A stretch of DNA of 64,000 nucleotides from Oscillospiraceae bacterium (GTDB lineage: Bacteria; Bacillota; Clostridia; Oscillospirales; CAG-382), in assembly GCA_015064485.1 (NCBI GenBank), contig SVSD01000004.1, positions 62,001 to 126,000 of the forward strand, written 5' to 3'. The position numbers and the translations under genes were made by a program. Shown here in pieces: positions 52,501 through 61,584 of the stretch (position 1 is the stretch's first letter; each line of letters opens with the position of its first letter). The notes beneath the pieces were generated by a model. The model made no database searches. It saw nothing but the letters and a program-made list of their open reading frames with translations, and was not told the DNA's origin.

Positions 52501-52530
52501 TCGGGAAGGCTTTCGCCTTCCCGATTTTTA
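52501..52530. terminator. Bidirectional terminator between convergent glyA and sigG
   Basis: TCGGGAAGGC-TTTC-GCCTTCCCGATTTTTA. Confidence 0.88.
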
Positions 52531-53301
52531 TATCTGTTTTCTTATCCGCAAAAGAGCTCCTTTTTCAAGGCGTGAAACCTGAGCCTGACTTATGTTTATC
52601 TCTTTTGCCACTTCCATCTGAGTTTTACCTTCAAAAAAGCGAAGCTCGATAATATTTCTTTCTCTTTCCGAAAGAGTTTTTATTGCCTCGGATATGGCAA
52701 TTTTTGTAAGCCAGCTCTCATCAGTGTTTTTTGTGTCGCTTATCTGATCCATAACATAAATCGAATCGCCGTTTTCCGAAAAAACAGGTTCATATAACGA
52801 AATCGGATCTACTATCGCATCAAGGGCATTTACGATCTCTTCCTTTGTTACTTCAAGTTGCTTTGCTATCTCCTCTATTTTCGGTTCTCTCCCAAGCTTT
52901 AACGAAAGTGTTTCTTTTACTCCCAGCGCTTTATACGCAAGATCCCTTACGGAACGGGAAACTCTTATTGCATTATTATCTCTTAAAAATCTGCGAAGTT
53001 CCCCGATTATCATCGGAACGGCGTATGTGCTGAACTGCACACCTAATGTAATATCAAAATTGTCAATTGCCTTTATCAGTCCGATACAGCCTATCTGAAA
53101 AAGATCGTCGGGGTTTTCTCCCCTTGATGAAAACCTTTTAATTACACTTAATACAAGCTTTAAATTCCCGTTTATTAATTCATCCCGCGCTAAAGTATCT
53201 CCTTCTTTTACTCTTTTTAAAAGTTCGGTTTTTTCGCTTGTGGTGAGAGTTTTTAGCCTTGATGTGTTTACGCCGCATATTTCAACTTTACCGCTATGCA
53301 T
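52528..53301 (-). CDS. sigG: RNA polymerase sporulation sigma factor SigG
   Basis: VEICGVNTSRLKTLT N-terminus typical of SigG; NPDDLFQIGCIGLIKAIDNFD; C-terminal HTH. Confidence 0.93.
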   Translation of the reverse strand: MHSGKVEICGVNTSRLKTLTTSEKTELLKRVKEGDTLARDELINGNLKLVLSVIKRFSSRGENPDDLFQIGCIGLIKAIDNFDITLGVQFSTYAVPMIIGELRRFLRDNNAIRVSRSVRDLAYKALGVKETLSLKLGREPKIEEIAKQLEVTKEEIVNALDAIVDPISLYEPVFSENGDSIYVMDQISDTKNTDESWLTKIAISEAIKTLSERERNIIELRFFEGKTQMEVAKEINISQAQVSRLEKGALLRIRKQI

Positions 53302-53469
53302 ACTAACCTCTTTGTATATTTTTATATACAAAGTATTTCCCTTTTGCGGTAAAAAATGCAGATATTTTGATTATTGATTTTTGTCGAATTCTCTGTTTTG
53401 TTACATCTAAGTAGATTTATGTTACGGATTTTTAATATATGCATAATATAATTAGAAAAAGCATATGGA

Positions 53470-54255
53470 GTGATTTTGTTGAAAAAAATTTTTTTATCAT
53501 CTATAAAAAGAAAAGGTATTGTTAATACGGTTTTATCTTTTATAGTAACATCTGTTCTTATTGCAAGGTTTTTAAGAGGAGATTATTGGTCGGTATTTTT
53601 GTGTGTACTTACACTTTTGCTTTTTAACATACCTGTTCTTGTAAAAAGATGGTTCAAAGTAGAACTTTCAAAAGAACTTGAAGTTATTATTCTTCTTTTT
53701 ATCTTCTGCGCTGAAATTTTAGGCGAAATCGGAAGTTTCTATACCCACATCCCTTGGTGGGACACCATGCTGCACACCACAAACGGTTTTCTTATGGGCG
53801 CTATCGGATTTGCTCTTATTGATATTTTAAATAAATCCCCGAATTTCCATATCAGCCTGTCCCCCGTTTTTGTGGCGGTTGTTGCATTATGCATTTCTAT
53901 GACTGTAGGGGTTGCATGGGAATTTTTCGAATTCGGAATGGATACATTTTTCAAAACAGATATGCAAAAAGACCGCACTGTTTCTTATATTTCTTCGGTA
54001 GCATTAAATCCCGACGGTATAAATAACCCGATAATTGCAGAAGATATTGCGAAAACCATCCTTTTTGACAAAGACGGAAAAGAAATTGCAATTATAGAAA
54101 ACGGATATCTTGATATCGGAATAATTGACACAATGAAAGACCTTTTTGTGAACTTCATAGGCGCTGCCGTTTTTTCTGTTATAGGATATTTCTACCTTTT
54201 GGGAAGAGACAAGGTTAATGTAGCAAAAAGATTTATACCGAAACTCATTTCTTAA
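53470..54255 (+). CDS. Multi-spanning membrane protein (DUF2238-like)
   Basis: FYTHIPWWDTMLHTTNGFLMGAIGFALIDILN, VAWEFFEFGMD; several TM helices. Confidence 0.65.
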   Translation: MILLKKIFLSSIKRKGIVNTVLSFIVTSVLIARFLRGDYWSVFLCVLTLLLFNIPVLVKRWFKVELSKELEVIILLFIFCAEILGEIGSFYTHIPWWDTMLHTTNGFLMGAIGFALIDILNKSPNFHISLSPVFVAVVALCISMTVGVAWEFFEFGMDTFFKTDMQKDRTVSYISSVALNPDGINNPIIAEDIAKTILFDKDGKEIAIIENGYLDIGIIDTMKDLFVNFIGAAVFSVIGYFYLLGRDKVNVAKRFIPKLIS

Positions 54256-54305
54256 CAATATAAGAAGAGCTGTGAAAATTCACAGCTCTTTTTGCTTTTA
54301 AAATC

Positions 54306-55493
54306 TTATGCTATCTGCAATATTACAAGATGGGAAGATGCGGGAAGTTCGCCGGCTCCGGATGCCGAAATTGTTACAGGCGCCACACTGCTTGTGGAAT
54401 TGGACAGTGTAAGAAGTGAATTTTCTTCAGTTGTCGTTACAAGAACAGAACCGTTCACAGGTGTAACTCCGTCTACAACAGGAGGATTTGCAGTGTATAA
54501 GAGTTCTGTTCCGTTGAGAGTAAGAACAAGTTGACCGGTTCCTTCTATATAAGTGTTGAAGAGAACCAAATAAGTTCCTATTTCAGGAAGATTAAATGTG
54601 CTTGTATCGGTTCTTGTTATAACTCCGTTTGTCGGGCCGTCCTGAGGGAATTCAACATTTTCTCCTGCAGCTATTTCTGCAGCATTATCAGCAGGAGCAA
54701 GGGCATAAAAATCAGAAAAGTTTATAACTCCTGCGGGGCCTTGGGGACCTGTAGGACCTGCGGGACCTTGGGGACCTTCAGGGCCTGTGGGACCTGTCGC
54801 ACCTACAGGACCTTGGGGGCCTGTCGCACCTACCGGACCTTGAGGACCTGCGGGGCCTTCGGGACCTGTTGCGCCTACAGGACCTTGAGGGCCTGCGGGA
54901 CCTTCGGGGCCTGTTGCGCCTACCGGACCTTGAGGACCTGCGGGACCTTCGGGGCCTGTCGCACCTACCGGACCCTGAGGACCTTCAGGACCTGTGGGAC
55001 CTGTCGCACCTACCGGACCTTGGGGACCTGCGGGACCTTCGGGGCCTGTTGCACCTACCGGACCTTGGGGACCTGCGGGACCTTCGGGACCTGTTGCGCC
55101 TACAGGACCTTGGGGACCTGTTGCACCTACCGGACCTTGAGGGCCTGCGGGGCCTGTTGCTCCTGTTTCACCGACGGGTCCTTCCGGGCCTTGGGGGCCG
55201 ATCGGCCCTTGCGGGCCCTGTGGACCTTGAGGACCTTGAGGACCTGCTACACCCTGAGGACCTCTTGGTCCTACACAACAGCAATTTGCGTTGTTACAAC
55301 AGTTTCTGCAGTTTGTGATTCCGTTCGTACTACACGAAAGAACATTTCCATTATTAGAATTGCAACTGCAATTATTTGCACAGTTAGTAGTGCTGTTTGA
55401 ATTACTGTTAACACAGCAAGTTGTGGTGCAGTTAGCAGTACTGTTTGTGCATCCGCAAAGCGAACTTAAATTGTTATGGCAATAACGATTCAT
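54306..55493 (-). CDS. Collagen-like (G-X-Y) repeat protein with Cys-rich N-terminus and BclA-like C-terminal domain
   Basis: About 60 uninterrupted GPxGPx triplets; N-terminus rich in C/N/S/T; C-terminal beta-rich domain; GAAAGGTG RBS before ATG at 55493. Confidence 0.9.
   Translation of the reverse strand: MNRYCHNNLSSLCGCTNSTANCTTTCCVNSNSNSTTNCANNCSCNSNNGNVLSCSTNGITNCRNCCNNANCCCVGPRGPQGVAGPQGPQGPQGPQGPIGPQGPEGPVGETGATGPAGPQGPVGATGPQGPVGATGPEGPAGPQGPVGATGPEGPAGPQGPVGATGPTGPEGPQGPVGATGPEGPAGPQGPVGATGPEGPAGPQGPVGATGPEGPAGPQGPVGATGPQGPVGATGPTGPEGPQGPAGPTGPQGPAGVINFSDFYALAPADNAAEIAAGENVEFPQDGPTNGVITRTDTSTFNLPEIGTYLVLFNTYIEGTGQLVLTLNGTELLYTANPPVVDGVTPVNGSVLVTTTEENSLLTLSNSTSSVAPVTISASGAGELPASSHLVILQIA
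54729..55270 (-). repeat. Tandem collagen-coding repeats (about 45-bp unit, [15 protein letters not shown])
   Basis: Near-identical DNA units such as ggacctgcgggaccttcggggcctgttgcacctaccggaccttgg repeated. Confidence 0.9.
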
Positions 55494-55606
55494 ATAATCA
55501 CCTTTCAAACCTGCTTTTTTCGCAGGTAGTGTATTATATGACGAAATATTGAATTTTGATAGTAGTAAATAGAGCGTTCTCTTCTGAGAAACTATACACC
55601 TTCTCC

Positions 55607-56488
55607 TTAACTTCTTCCGTATATCTGTTTTTTAAAGCTATAAGGAGTTTCCCCCGTCATCTTTTTAAATACCGAAATATAATAACTTGTCGTTGAAAAG
55701 CCTGTATTCATCGCAATTTGTGTAATCGACTGATCACAGCTGACAAGAAGTCTTTTGCTTTCGTTGATGCGTATGCTGTTGACATATTCTGAAAAGCTTT
55801 GCGAAAAAGTCTTTTTGAAAAGCTTGGAAAAATAGGCATAGCTCAAATTGCATCTTTTAGCCGCAGCACGAGAGTTTGCGTTTGCATATTCATTTTGTGC
55901 ATATTCAAGAGCAGGTTTTAATACATCAATATGCGTTTCAAACTCTTCCGAAATGATCCCCTTGCTTTTCCATTTTCTCACTATCCACAAAAACACCCTT
56001 AAAAGCTCTGCTTTCATCGCAAATTCGAAGCCATATTCCCCTTTTTCACATTCCTTCGCACCGTTTTTAAGTGCGTAAGGCACATATGTGTTTTCTATTT
56101 CATATCGTCTGAAAATACAATCTTTGTTTTTTATCCCATACATAACAGGCATAATATAGACAAAATTTTTAGCATATCCGTCGCTCATATATAATGTATC
56201 GGGTTCAAATTTTACAACGAGTTCTTTTGTGGTTTTGCCTGTTGCCTTGCTCTCATGCGGAATGCCCGAATTAATTATTATCATATCGCCCTTTAAAAGA
56301 GTATATTCCTTATCATCAGCGTATACACAGGAACCGCCTTCAAGCACATAGATTATTTCAATACATGAATGGTAATGCAGACTTTCTATTTCATCATTCC
56401 CCTTGCTGTGAATCATATAAAAAATAGGCATTTCCACATTGTTATAAACATCTTTAAGTTCAAGCTTCCGATCTTTCATATTTGACAC
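55607..56488 (-). CDS. AraC-family transcriptional regulator with cupin sensor domain
   Basis: [20 protein letters not shown] cupin; [38 protein letters not shown]. Confidence 0.92.
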   Translation of the reverse strand: MSNMKDRKLELKDVYNNVEMPIFYMIHSKGNDEIESLHYHSCIEIIYVLEGGSCVYADDKEYTLLKGDMIIINSGIPHESKATGKTTKELVVKFEPDTLYMSDGYAKNFVYIMPVMYGIKNKDCIFRRYEIENTYVPYALKNGAKECEKGEYGFEFAMKAELLRVFLWIVRKWKSKGIISEEFETHIDVLKPALEYAQNEYANANSRAAAKRCNLSYAYFSKLFKKTFSQSFSEYVNSIRINESKRLLVSCDQSITQIAMNTGFSTTSYYISVFKKMTGETPYSFKKQIYGRS

Positions 56489-56595
56489 CTATGACTAATT
56501 TTTAATATTTTTTGACATTATCATTATATCATTTTTTCTTTCTGTTGTCTATATTAAATTTAAGGGAGATTAAAAAACAAAAGGAGTCAAAGATT

Positions 56596-58980
56596 ATGCA
56601 ATACTTAAACGAAAAGTACATAATGAAAGTAACGCCTGTTGCGAAAAATGAAGCAATGATTGCAGGCGAAAAATACCGTTTTACCGTTCTCACCGACCGC
56701 TTGATCAGAATTGAGTACAACGAAGACGGAATATTTGAGGACAGAGCAACGCAAATCGTTGTTAACCGAGATTTCGAAGTTCCGAAATTCGAGCTTAAGC
56801 AGGATAATGAGAAAATCGAAATCGTTACAGAATATATGACTCTTATTTATTATACCGGACGCAAATTTACCCCTAATTCACTTTTTGCAAAATTCAGGGG
56901 CAAAAATGCAAACTCTATAAACGACTGGCGTTACGGTGACGGAAACAAGAAAAACCTCAAGGGTACTGCGAGAACTCTTGATGAAGTAAACGGAGAATGT
57001 AAGCTTGACTCGGGAATTCTCAGCCGTAAGAATTTCGCACAGATCGACGACAGCCGTTCGCTTATTCTTGAAGAAAACGGTACCCTTACTCCAAGAAAGA
57101 ATGAAGTAACAGATATTTACCTATTCGGATATGCTGATGACTACTATGCTGCTTTGAGAGATTTTTATGAACTTACGGGTAAAGCTCCCCTTCTTCCCAG
57201 ATATGCTCTTGGAAATATGTGGTCAAGATATCACAGATACACACAAAAAGAATACATCGACCTTATGGACAGATTCGAAAAAGAAGGATGTCCTTTCTCC
57301 GTATCGGTTATTGATATGGACTGGCATCTTGTAAATTACGATCCCCGTTACGGCGACGGCTGGACAGGATATACCTGGAATACGGAACTTTTTCCCGATT
57401 ACAAAAAGTTCTTAAAAGACCTGCACAAAAGAGATCTTGAAGTCACACTCAATCTTCATCCTGCCGACGGTGTTGTTCCTTACGAAGATATGTACGAAGA
57501 AATGGCAGAAGCTATGGGCGTTTCTGACGGCACTGCTGTTAAATTCGATATAACAGACGCAAAGTTTGTTGAAAACTATTTTAAGATTCTCCATCATCCT
57601 TACGAAGAAGACGGTGTAAGCTTCTGGTGGATGGATTGGCAGCAGGGCAATAATACAAAAACTGAAAACCTTGATCCTTTGTGGATGCTCAACCATTATC
57701 ATATGCTTGATATGCAAAACAGAGGCAAGCGCCCTTTAATGCTTTCGAGATATTCGGGTCTTGGCTCACACCGTTATCCTATCGGTTTTTCGGGCGATAC
57801 TATTATCACCTGGGATAGCCTCAAATTCCAGCCTTACTTTACAGCAACAGCTTCAAATGCGGGCTATTCCTGGTGGAGCCACGATATCGGCGGTCATATG
57901 ATGGGTATCCGTGATGATGAAATGACAGCAAGATGGGTTCAGCTTGGAGTATTCTCTCCAATCAACCGTCTTCACAGCACAAACCATCCTCTTCAAGGCA
58001 AGGAACCCTGGAACTACAGCAAGGATACCGAAGAAGTTATGAAAAATTTCTTGAGACTGCGTCATGAGCTTATTCCATATATCTATACAATGAATTACAG
58101 AACTTGCAAAGATGCAAAGCCCCTTGTTTCTCCTCTTTATTACAATCACCCCGAGCTTGATGAAGCATATATGGAAGAATACCGCAACCAATACTACTTC
58201 GGTACCGAAATGCTTGTTTCTCCCATCACACATCCCGCAAATCAAATTACAAACTCCGCATATGCCTCAACTTATATTCCTGAAGGTGAATGGATCGATT
58301 TCTTCAACGGCAGACGCTATAAGGGCGGAAAGGTTTTAAGACTTTACCGCGACCTTTATACAATGCCCGTACTTGTAAAAGCAGGCGGTATTATACCAAT
58401 GGCAAACGACGGTATAAAAAACAGCACTAAGAATCCCGAAAACCTTAAAGTAAGAGTGTTCTCGGGGGCTGACAACATCTTTGAGCTTTACGAAGACGAC
58501 GGTATTTCCCGAAACTACGAAAACGGCTCTTTCGCAATCACAAAGTTCGAACTGAAGGACAAAAAAGAATTTATCATTCACGCTCCCGAAGGCGATACCT
58601 CCGTTATCCCCGAAAACAGAAGCTATACCGTCGAGTTTAACGGATATACAGGTATTTGTTTTGAAGTTTCTGTTGACGGAAAGACTTGTGATTTCGAAAC
58701 ATTTGAAGAAAACGGAAAAGTTTCTGTTATAATTAAAAACGCTAAAGGTACAGTAAATATTAAGTTTACATCTGTTCCCCGCATCCGTTCCAACGATACA
58801 GAAATTGAAGCTATAGAGTTTACAAAGAGATTCTACGGAAGCTATGTATATAAGTTCAAGCTTTACGATCTTATCATTAAAAAAGCTCCTGTTTCTGACA
58901 TCCTCATTTCTCTTGCACAGAATGATGTTGATGAAAATGTATTCCACGCACTCGCAGAAATTCTTACAGCGCTTAATTGA
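56596..58980 (+). CDS. Glycoside hydrolase family 31 (alpha-glucosidase/xylosidase-like)
   Basis: ALGNMWSRYHRYTQKEYIDLMDRFEKEGCPFSVSVIDMDWH, RYSGLGSHRYPIGFSGDT, YSWWSHDIGGHMMG. Confidence 0.92.
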   Translation: MQYLNEKYIMKVTPVAKNEAMIAGEKYRFTVLTDRLIRIEYNEDGIFEDRATQIVVNRDFEVPKFELKQDNEKIEIVTEYMTLIYYTGRKFTPNSLFAKFRGKNANSINDWRYGDGNKKNLKGTARTLDEVNGECKLDSGILSRKNFAQIDDSRSLILEENGTLTPRKNEVTDIYLFGYADDYYAALRDFYELTGKAPLLPRYALGNMWSRYHRYTQKEYIDLMDRFEKEGCPFSVSVIDMDWHLVNYDPRYGDGWTGYTWNTELFPDYKKFLKDLHKRDLEVTLNLHPADGVVPYEDMYEEMAEAMGVSDGTAVKFDITDAKFVENYFKILHHPYEEDGVSFWWMDWQQGNNTKTENLDPLWMLNHYHMLDMQNRGKRPLMLSRYSGLGSHRYPIGFSGDTIITWDSLKFQPYFTATASNAGYSWWSHDIGGHMMGIRDDEMTARWVQLGVFSPINRLHSTNHPLQGKEPWNYSKDTEEVMKNFLRLRHELIPYIYTMNYRTCKDAKPLVSPLYYNHPELDEAYMEEYRNQYYFGTEMLVSPITHPANQITNSAYASTYIPEGEWIDFFNGRRYKGGKVLRLYRDLYTMPVLVKAGGIIPMANDGIKNSTKNPENLKVRVFSGADNIFELYEDDGISRNYENGSFAITKFELKDKKEFIIHAPEGDTSVIPENRSYTVEFNGYTGICFEVSVDGKTCDFETFEENGKVSVIIKNAKGTVNIKFTSVPRIRSNDTEIEAIEFTKRFYGSYVYKFKLYDLIIKKAPVSDILISLAQNDVDENVFHALAEILTALN

Positions 58981-59006
58981 AAAGAATCAAAATGTTGTAA
59001 ATAACA

Positions 59007-59036
59007 AAAAAGAGGTCGGTTTTTCCGGCCTCTTTT
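59007..59036 (+). terminator. Terminator after GH31 gene
   Basis: AAAAGAGGTCGG-TTTTT-CCGGCCTCTTTT. Confidence 0.8.
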
Positions 59037-59065
59037 ACTTTCAGTCTTCAAGTTCCTCCTAATCA

Positions 59066-59101
59066 AAAAGAAAAAGTACCCTCTCGGGTACTTTTCTTTT
59101 T
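59066..59101. terminator. Second terminator-like inverted repeat
   Basis: AAAAAGAAAAAGTACCC-TCTC-GGGTACTTTTCTTTTT, one bulged base. Confidence 0.7.
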
Positions 59102-59127
59102 GGGAAATAACTCTAATTTTGATAAAA

Positions 59128-59179
59128 TGCACCCCCTGTAAGGGATTTTGCACCCCCTTATAGTGAAAATGCACCCCCT
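59128..59179 (+). repeat. Three direct repeats TGCACCCCCT with exact 21-bp period
   Basis: Copies at 59128-59137, 59149-59158, 59170-59179, each preceded by an A/T-rich tetranucleotide. Confidence 0.9.
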
Positions 59180-59213
59180 AAAGAAAAAGGAGGGGCTACT
59201 CCACTCCTTTTAA

Positions 59214-61091
59214 TTATTGCTTTTTTCGACCCGAACAATACGGGCATCCACGACCTTTATTTCTATGATATATCGCCGCTTGCCACTCGTGTCCCTTTTC
59301 ACATTTCCACCATACTTTTTTGTTGCTATTTGCTGCAAAATGCTCAGGTTTCAGATTGCCATTCTTTTCATAATTCCATTCTTTTGCTACTTGAGGATTA
59401 GAAAACAAAAGAGAATTTGCTTTTTCTGTGTGCTCACGCAAATTATCTATAGCAATAGTGTCTCTTTCAAGGTTGACATCAACACTCGTTCCGATTATTT
59501 CACTTAATACTTCTTCTAGTATTTTGGGCAAATCTTTTTGGCTTTTTTGAACGACATAATCTATAGAACTGTCATTTAACTTAGGTAGATCCTCTCTTAT
59601 TCTGTATAATTTGATTCCATCTTTTTTACACTTTTGATTTTTCTCTAAATCTTTTTCTGTTTTATTTTTGTGCCAATAACAACCATCATATTCTATTGCG
59701 ATTTTTTTATAAGGAATATAAACATCTAATTCGTAACCTTGCTCTCTATACGAATGTACTACCTCTAACCCATGTTTTTCAAGATAGTATACAAGTGCAT
59801 ATTCAGGAAAAGAAGTGTTGCGTTCAGAATTACAAACGGGACATCCGCGGCCATTATTCCTATTTGATATTTTAGCTCGCCATTCGTGTCCTTTGTTACA
59901 TTTCCACCACACAGTTATATTGCTGTTTGCCATAATATTTTCTGGTTTTAGCTCGCCGTTCTTTTCGTAATTCCATTCTTTTGCTAAAACTGGATTAACC
60001 GTTTGTAAATCATTTTCACCTTTAACGGCATATCGACCCGAGCAATACGGGCATCCGATTCCAGAATTTCGACTGTCTATCGTTGCCTGCCACTCGTGTC
60101 CTTTGTTGCACTTCCACCATACTTTTTTGTGGCTATTTGCTAAAAACCTTTCCGGTATTAAGTTGCCGTTTTTTTCATAATTCCATTCTTTTGCTAAAAC
60201 CGGATTAACCGTTTGTAAATCATTTTCACCTTTAACAGCATATCGACCCGAGCAGTACGGGCATTCAATCCCAGTATTTCTACTATATATCGTTGCCTGC
60301 CACTCGTGTCCTGTGTCACACTTCCACCAGACCTTTTTATTGCTATTAGACAATACTTCATCAGGAGTTAATCCTGTATTCTTTTCATAATTCCATTCTT
60401 TCGCTAAAGTTGGATTAACTGTTTGTAAATCATTCTCACCTTTAACAGTGAATAAACCCGAGCAATACGGGCATCCGTTCCCATTATTCCTGCTATCTAT
60501 CCTTGCTTGCCACTCATGTCCCTTTTCGCATTTCCACCAAACTTTTTTTGAGCTATTAGGCGTTACGTCCACAGGAGTTAATCCATTATTTTTTTGATAA
60601 TTCCATTCCTTGGATAAAATAGGATTTGACTTTTGTAAATCATTATACCCTTTTAAAATCTTTTTACTTGAACAATATGGACATCCACTCCCATTGTTTC
60701 TGCTATTTATCGTTGCCTGCCATTCGTGTTTCTTTTCGCATTTCCACCATACCTTTTCAGTACTGTTCGCAGAAAAATTTTCAGGTTTTAAATCACCGTT
60801 TTTTTCATAATTCCATCCGCTTGCTAAAATTGGATTAACTGTTTGTAAATCATTATATCCCTTTAAAACTTTTTTTCCTGAACAATATGGACAACCGCGT
60901 CCATTGGTTCTATTGCATATAGTCGCTTGCCATTCGTGTCCTTTGTTGCATTTCCACCAAACTTTCTGTCCGCTACCTATGGTTATTTGCGATGGATCAA
61001 CATCTGCATTTCTTTCCCAGTTCCATTCAGCCATAAGTTGAGCATTATCGCTCACATATTGTTTTTCTTTCTTTTCTGCCACAATGCCCAC
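59214..61091 (-). CDS. Multi-zinc-ribbon (DUF4379-like) protein with embedded Vsr-like / PD-(D/E)XK-like nuclease domain
   Basis: Seven copies of a roughly 65-70 aa unit WNYEKNGxLxPexxxaNSxKKVWWKCxKGHEWQAxIxxRNxGxGCPYCSG; between copies 6 and 7: SFPEYALVYYLEKHGLEVVHSYREQGYELDVYIPYKKIAIEYDGCYWHKNKTEKDLEKNQKCKKDGIKLYRIRE. Confidence 0.85.
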   Translation of the reverse strand: MGIVAEKKEKQYVSDNAQLMAEWNWERNADVDPSQITIGSGQKVWWKCNKGHEWQATICNRTNGRGCPYCSGKKVLKGYNDLQTVNPILASGWNYEKNGDLKPENFSANSTEKVWWKCEKKHEWQATINSRNNGSGCPYCSSKKILKGYNDLQKSNPILSKEWNYQKNNGLTPVDVTPNSSKKVWWKCEKGHEWQARIDSRNNGNGCPYCSGLFTVKGENDLQTVNPTLAKEWNYEKNTGLTPDEVLSNSNKKVWWKCDTGHEWQATIYSRNTGIECPYCSGRYAVKGENDLQTVNPVLAKEWNYEKNGNLIPERFLANSHKKVWWKCNKGHEWQATIDSRNSGIGCPYCSGRYAVKGENDLQTVNPVLAKEWNYEKNGELKPENIMANSNITVWWKCNKGHEWRAKISNRNNGRGCPVCNSERNTSFPEYALVYYLEKHGLEVVHSYREQGYELDVYIPYKKIAIEYDGCYWHKNKTEKDLEKNQKCKKDGIKLYRIREDLPKLNDSSIDYVVQKSQKDLPKILEEVLSEIIGTSVDVNLERDTIAIDNLREHTEKANSLLFSNPQVAKEWNYEKNGNLKPEHFAANSNKKVWWKCEKGHEWQAAIYHRNKGRGCPYCSGRKKQ

Positions 61092-61161
61092 CTACTTTCA
61101 TAATCCTATTATACTAAAAAACGAACAAAAAGTCTATATAAAACAAGTAAATTATATCATC

Positions 61162-61211
61162 TGAACACTTTTTGCGCTATATGAACCCTATTTAAGGCAT
61201 ATGAACCCTTT
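61162..61211 (+). repeat. Three direct repeats TGAAC[AC]CT with exact 20-bp period
   Basis: TGAACACTTT 61162, TGAACCCTAT 61182, TGAACCCTTT 61202. Confidence 0.85.
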
Positions 61212-61319
61212 TACATTTATAAAAAATCGTAAAAACAAGAAAAAGCACTTCAACTCACCTTTGAATCGGTGAAAATTTTGAATCCAAAGTACCGAAAAGC
61301 CTTATTTTAAGCCAAAAAT

Positions 61320-61355
61320 TAATAACCCCAACTTTTTATCAAAGTTAGGGTTATA
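61320..61355 (-). terminator. Terminator downstream of tRNA-Leu
   Basis: Minus strand ATAACCCTAACTTTGATAAAAAGTTGGGGTTATTAATTTTT. Confidence 0.75.
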
Positions 61356-61358
61356 ATA

Positions 61359-61442
61359 TGGTGCGGCTGAAGGGACTTGAACCCCCACGTCGTTGACACC
61401 GGTTCCTAAGACCGGCGCGTCTGCCAGTTCCGCCACAGCCGC
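61359..61442 (-). tRNA. tRNA-Leu (anticodon UAG), CCA encoded
   Basis: Minus strand GCGGCTGTGGCGGAACTGGCAGACGCGCCGGTCTTAGGAACCGGTGTCAACGACGTGGGGGTTCAAGTCCCTTCAGCCGCACCA; 7-bp acceptor stem, anticodon loop CTTAGGA, long variable arm. Confidence 0.95.
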
Positions 61443-61555
61443 AAATATTTATGTCGCCTATATATAATACCACAAATGTTTTCTAAAGTCAACCGCAAAA
61501 TCCGCTTTTTACAAATTATCTTTCTACATATCGGCAGTATTAATATAAGCAGTAA

Positions 61556-61584
61556 AAAACGCCCCTTTCAGGGCGTTTTATTTA
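61556..61584 (-). terminator. Terminator of stalk-domain gene
   Basis: AAAACGCCC-CTTTCA-GGGCGTTTT with flanking A/T tracts. Confidence 0.82.

Noticed and set aside
54729-55270. Regular repeats that could be mistaken for a CRISPR array
   Set aside because: Repeats are in-frame GXY codons without unique spacers of constant length; no cas genes nearby.
54869-55318. 149-aa plus-strand ORF rich in LRDLRGL
   Set aside because: Same artefact of the collagen repeats in another frame, not leucine-rich repeats.
54531-55400. 289-aa plus-strand ORF with [10 protein letters not shown] repeats
   Set aside because: Shadow ORF produced by the complementary strand of the collagen GPx repeats.
58863-59174. 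103-aa minus-strand ORF across the GH31 terminators
   Set aside because: Overlaps the 3' end of GH31 and two terminator hairpins; compositionally unlike a protein.
59985-60720. Repeated DNA segments of about 210 bp, considered as CRISPR or satellite
   Set aside because: They are coding repeats of the zinc-ribbon protein in a single open frame.
59128-61211. Intact IS21-family insertion sequence
   Set aside because: No istA/istB genes; the two repeat sets are not inverted copies of one another and no target-site duplication could be identified.
61359-61442. tRNA-Leu 3' end as an attachment site for an integrative element
   Set aside because: No second copy of the tRNA 3' end (GGGGGTTCAAGTCCCTTCAGCCGCACCA or part) was seen in the flanking 2-3 kb, and no integrase is present.
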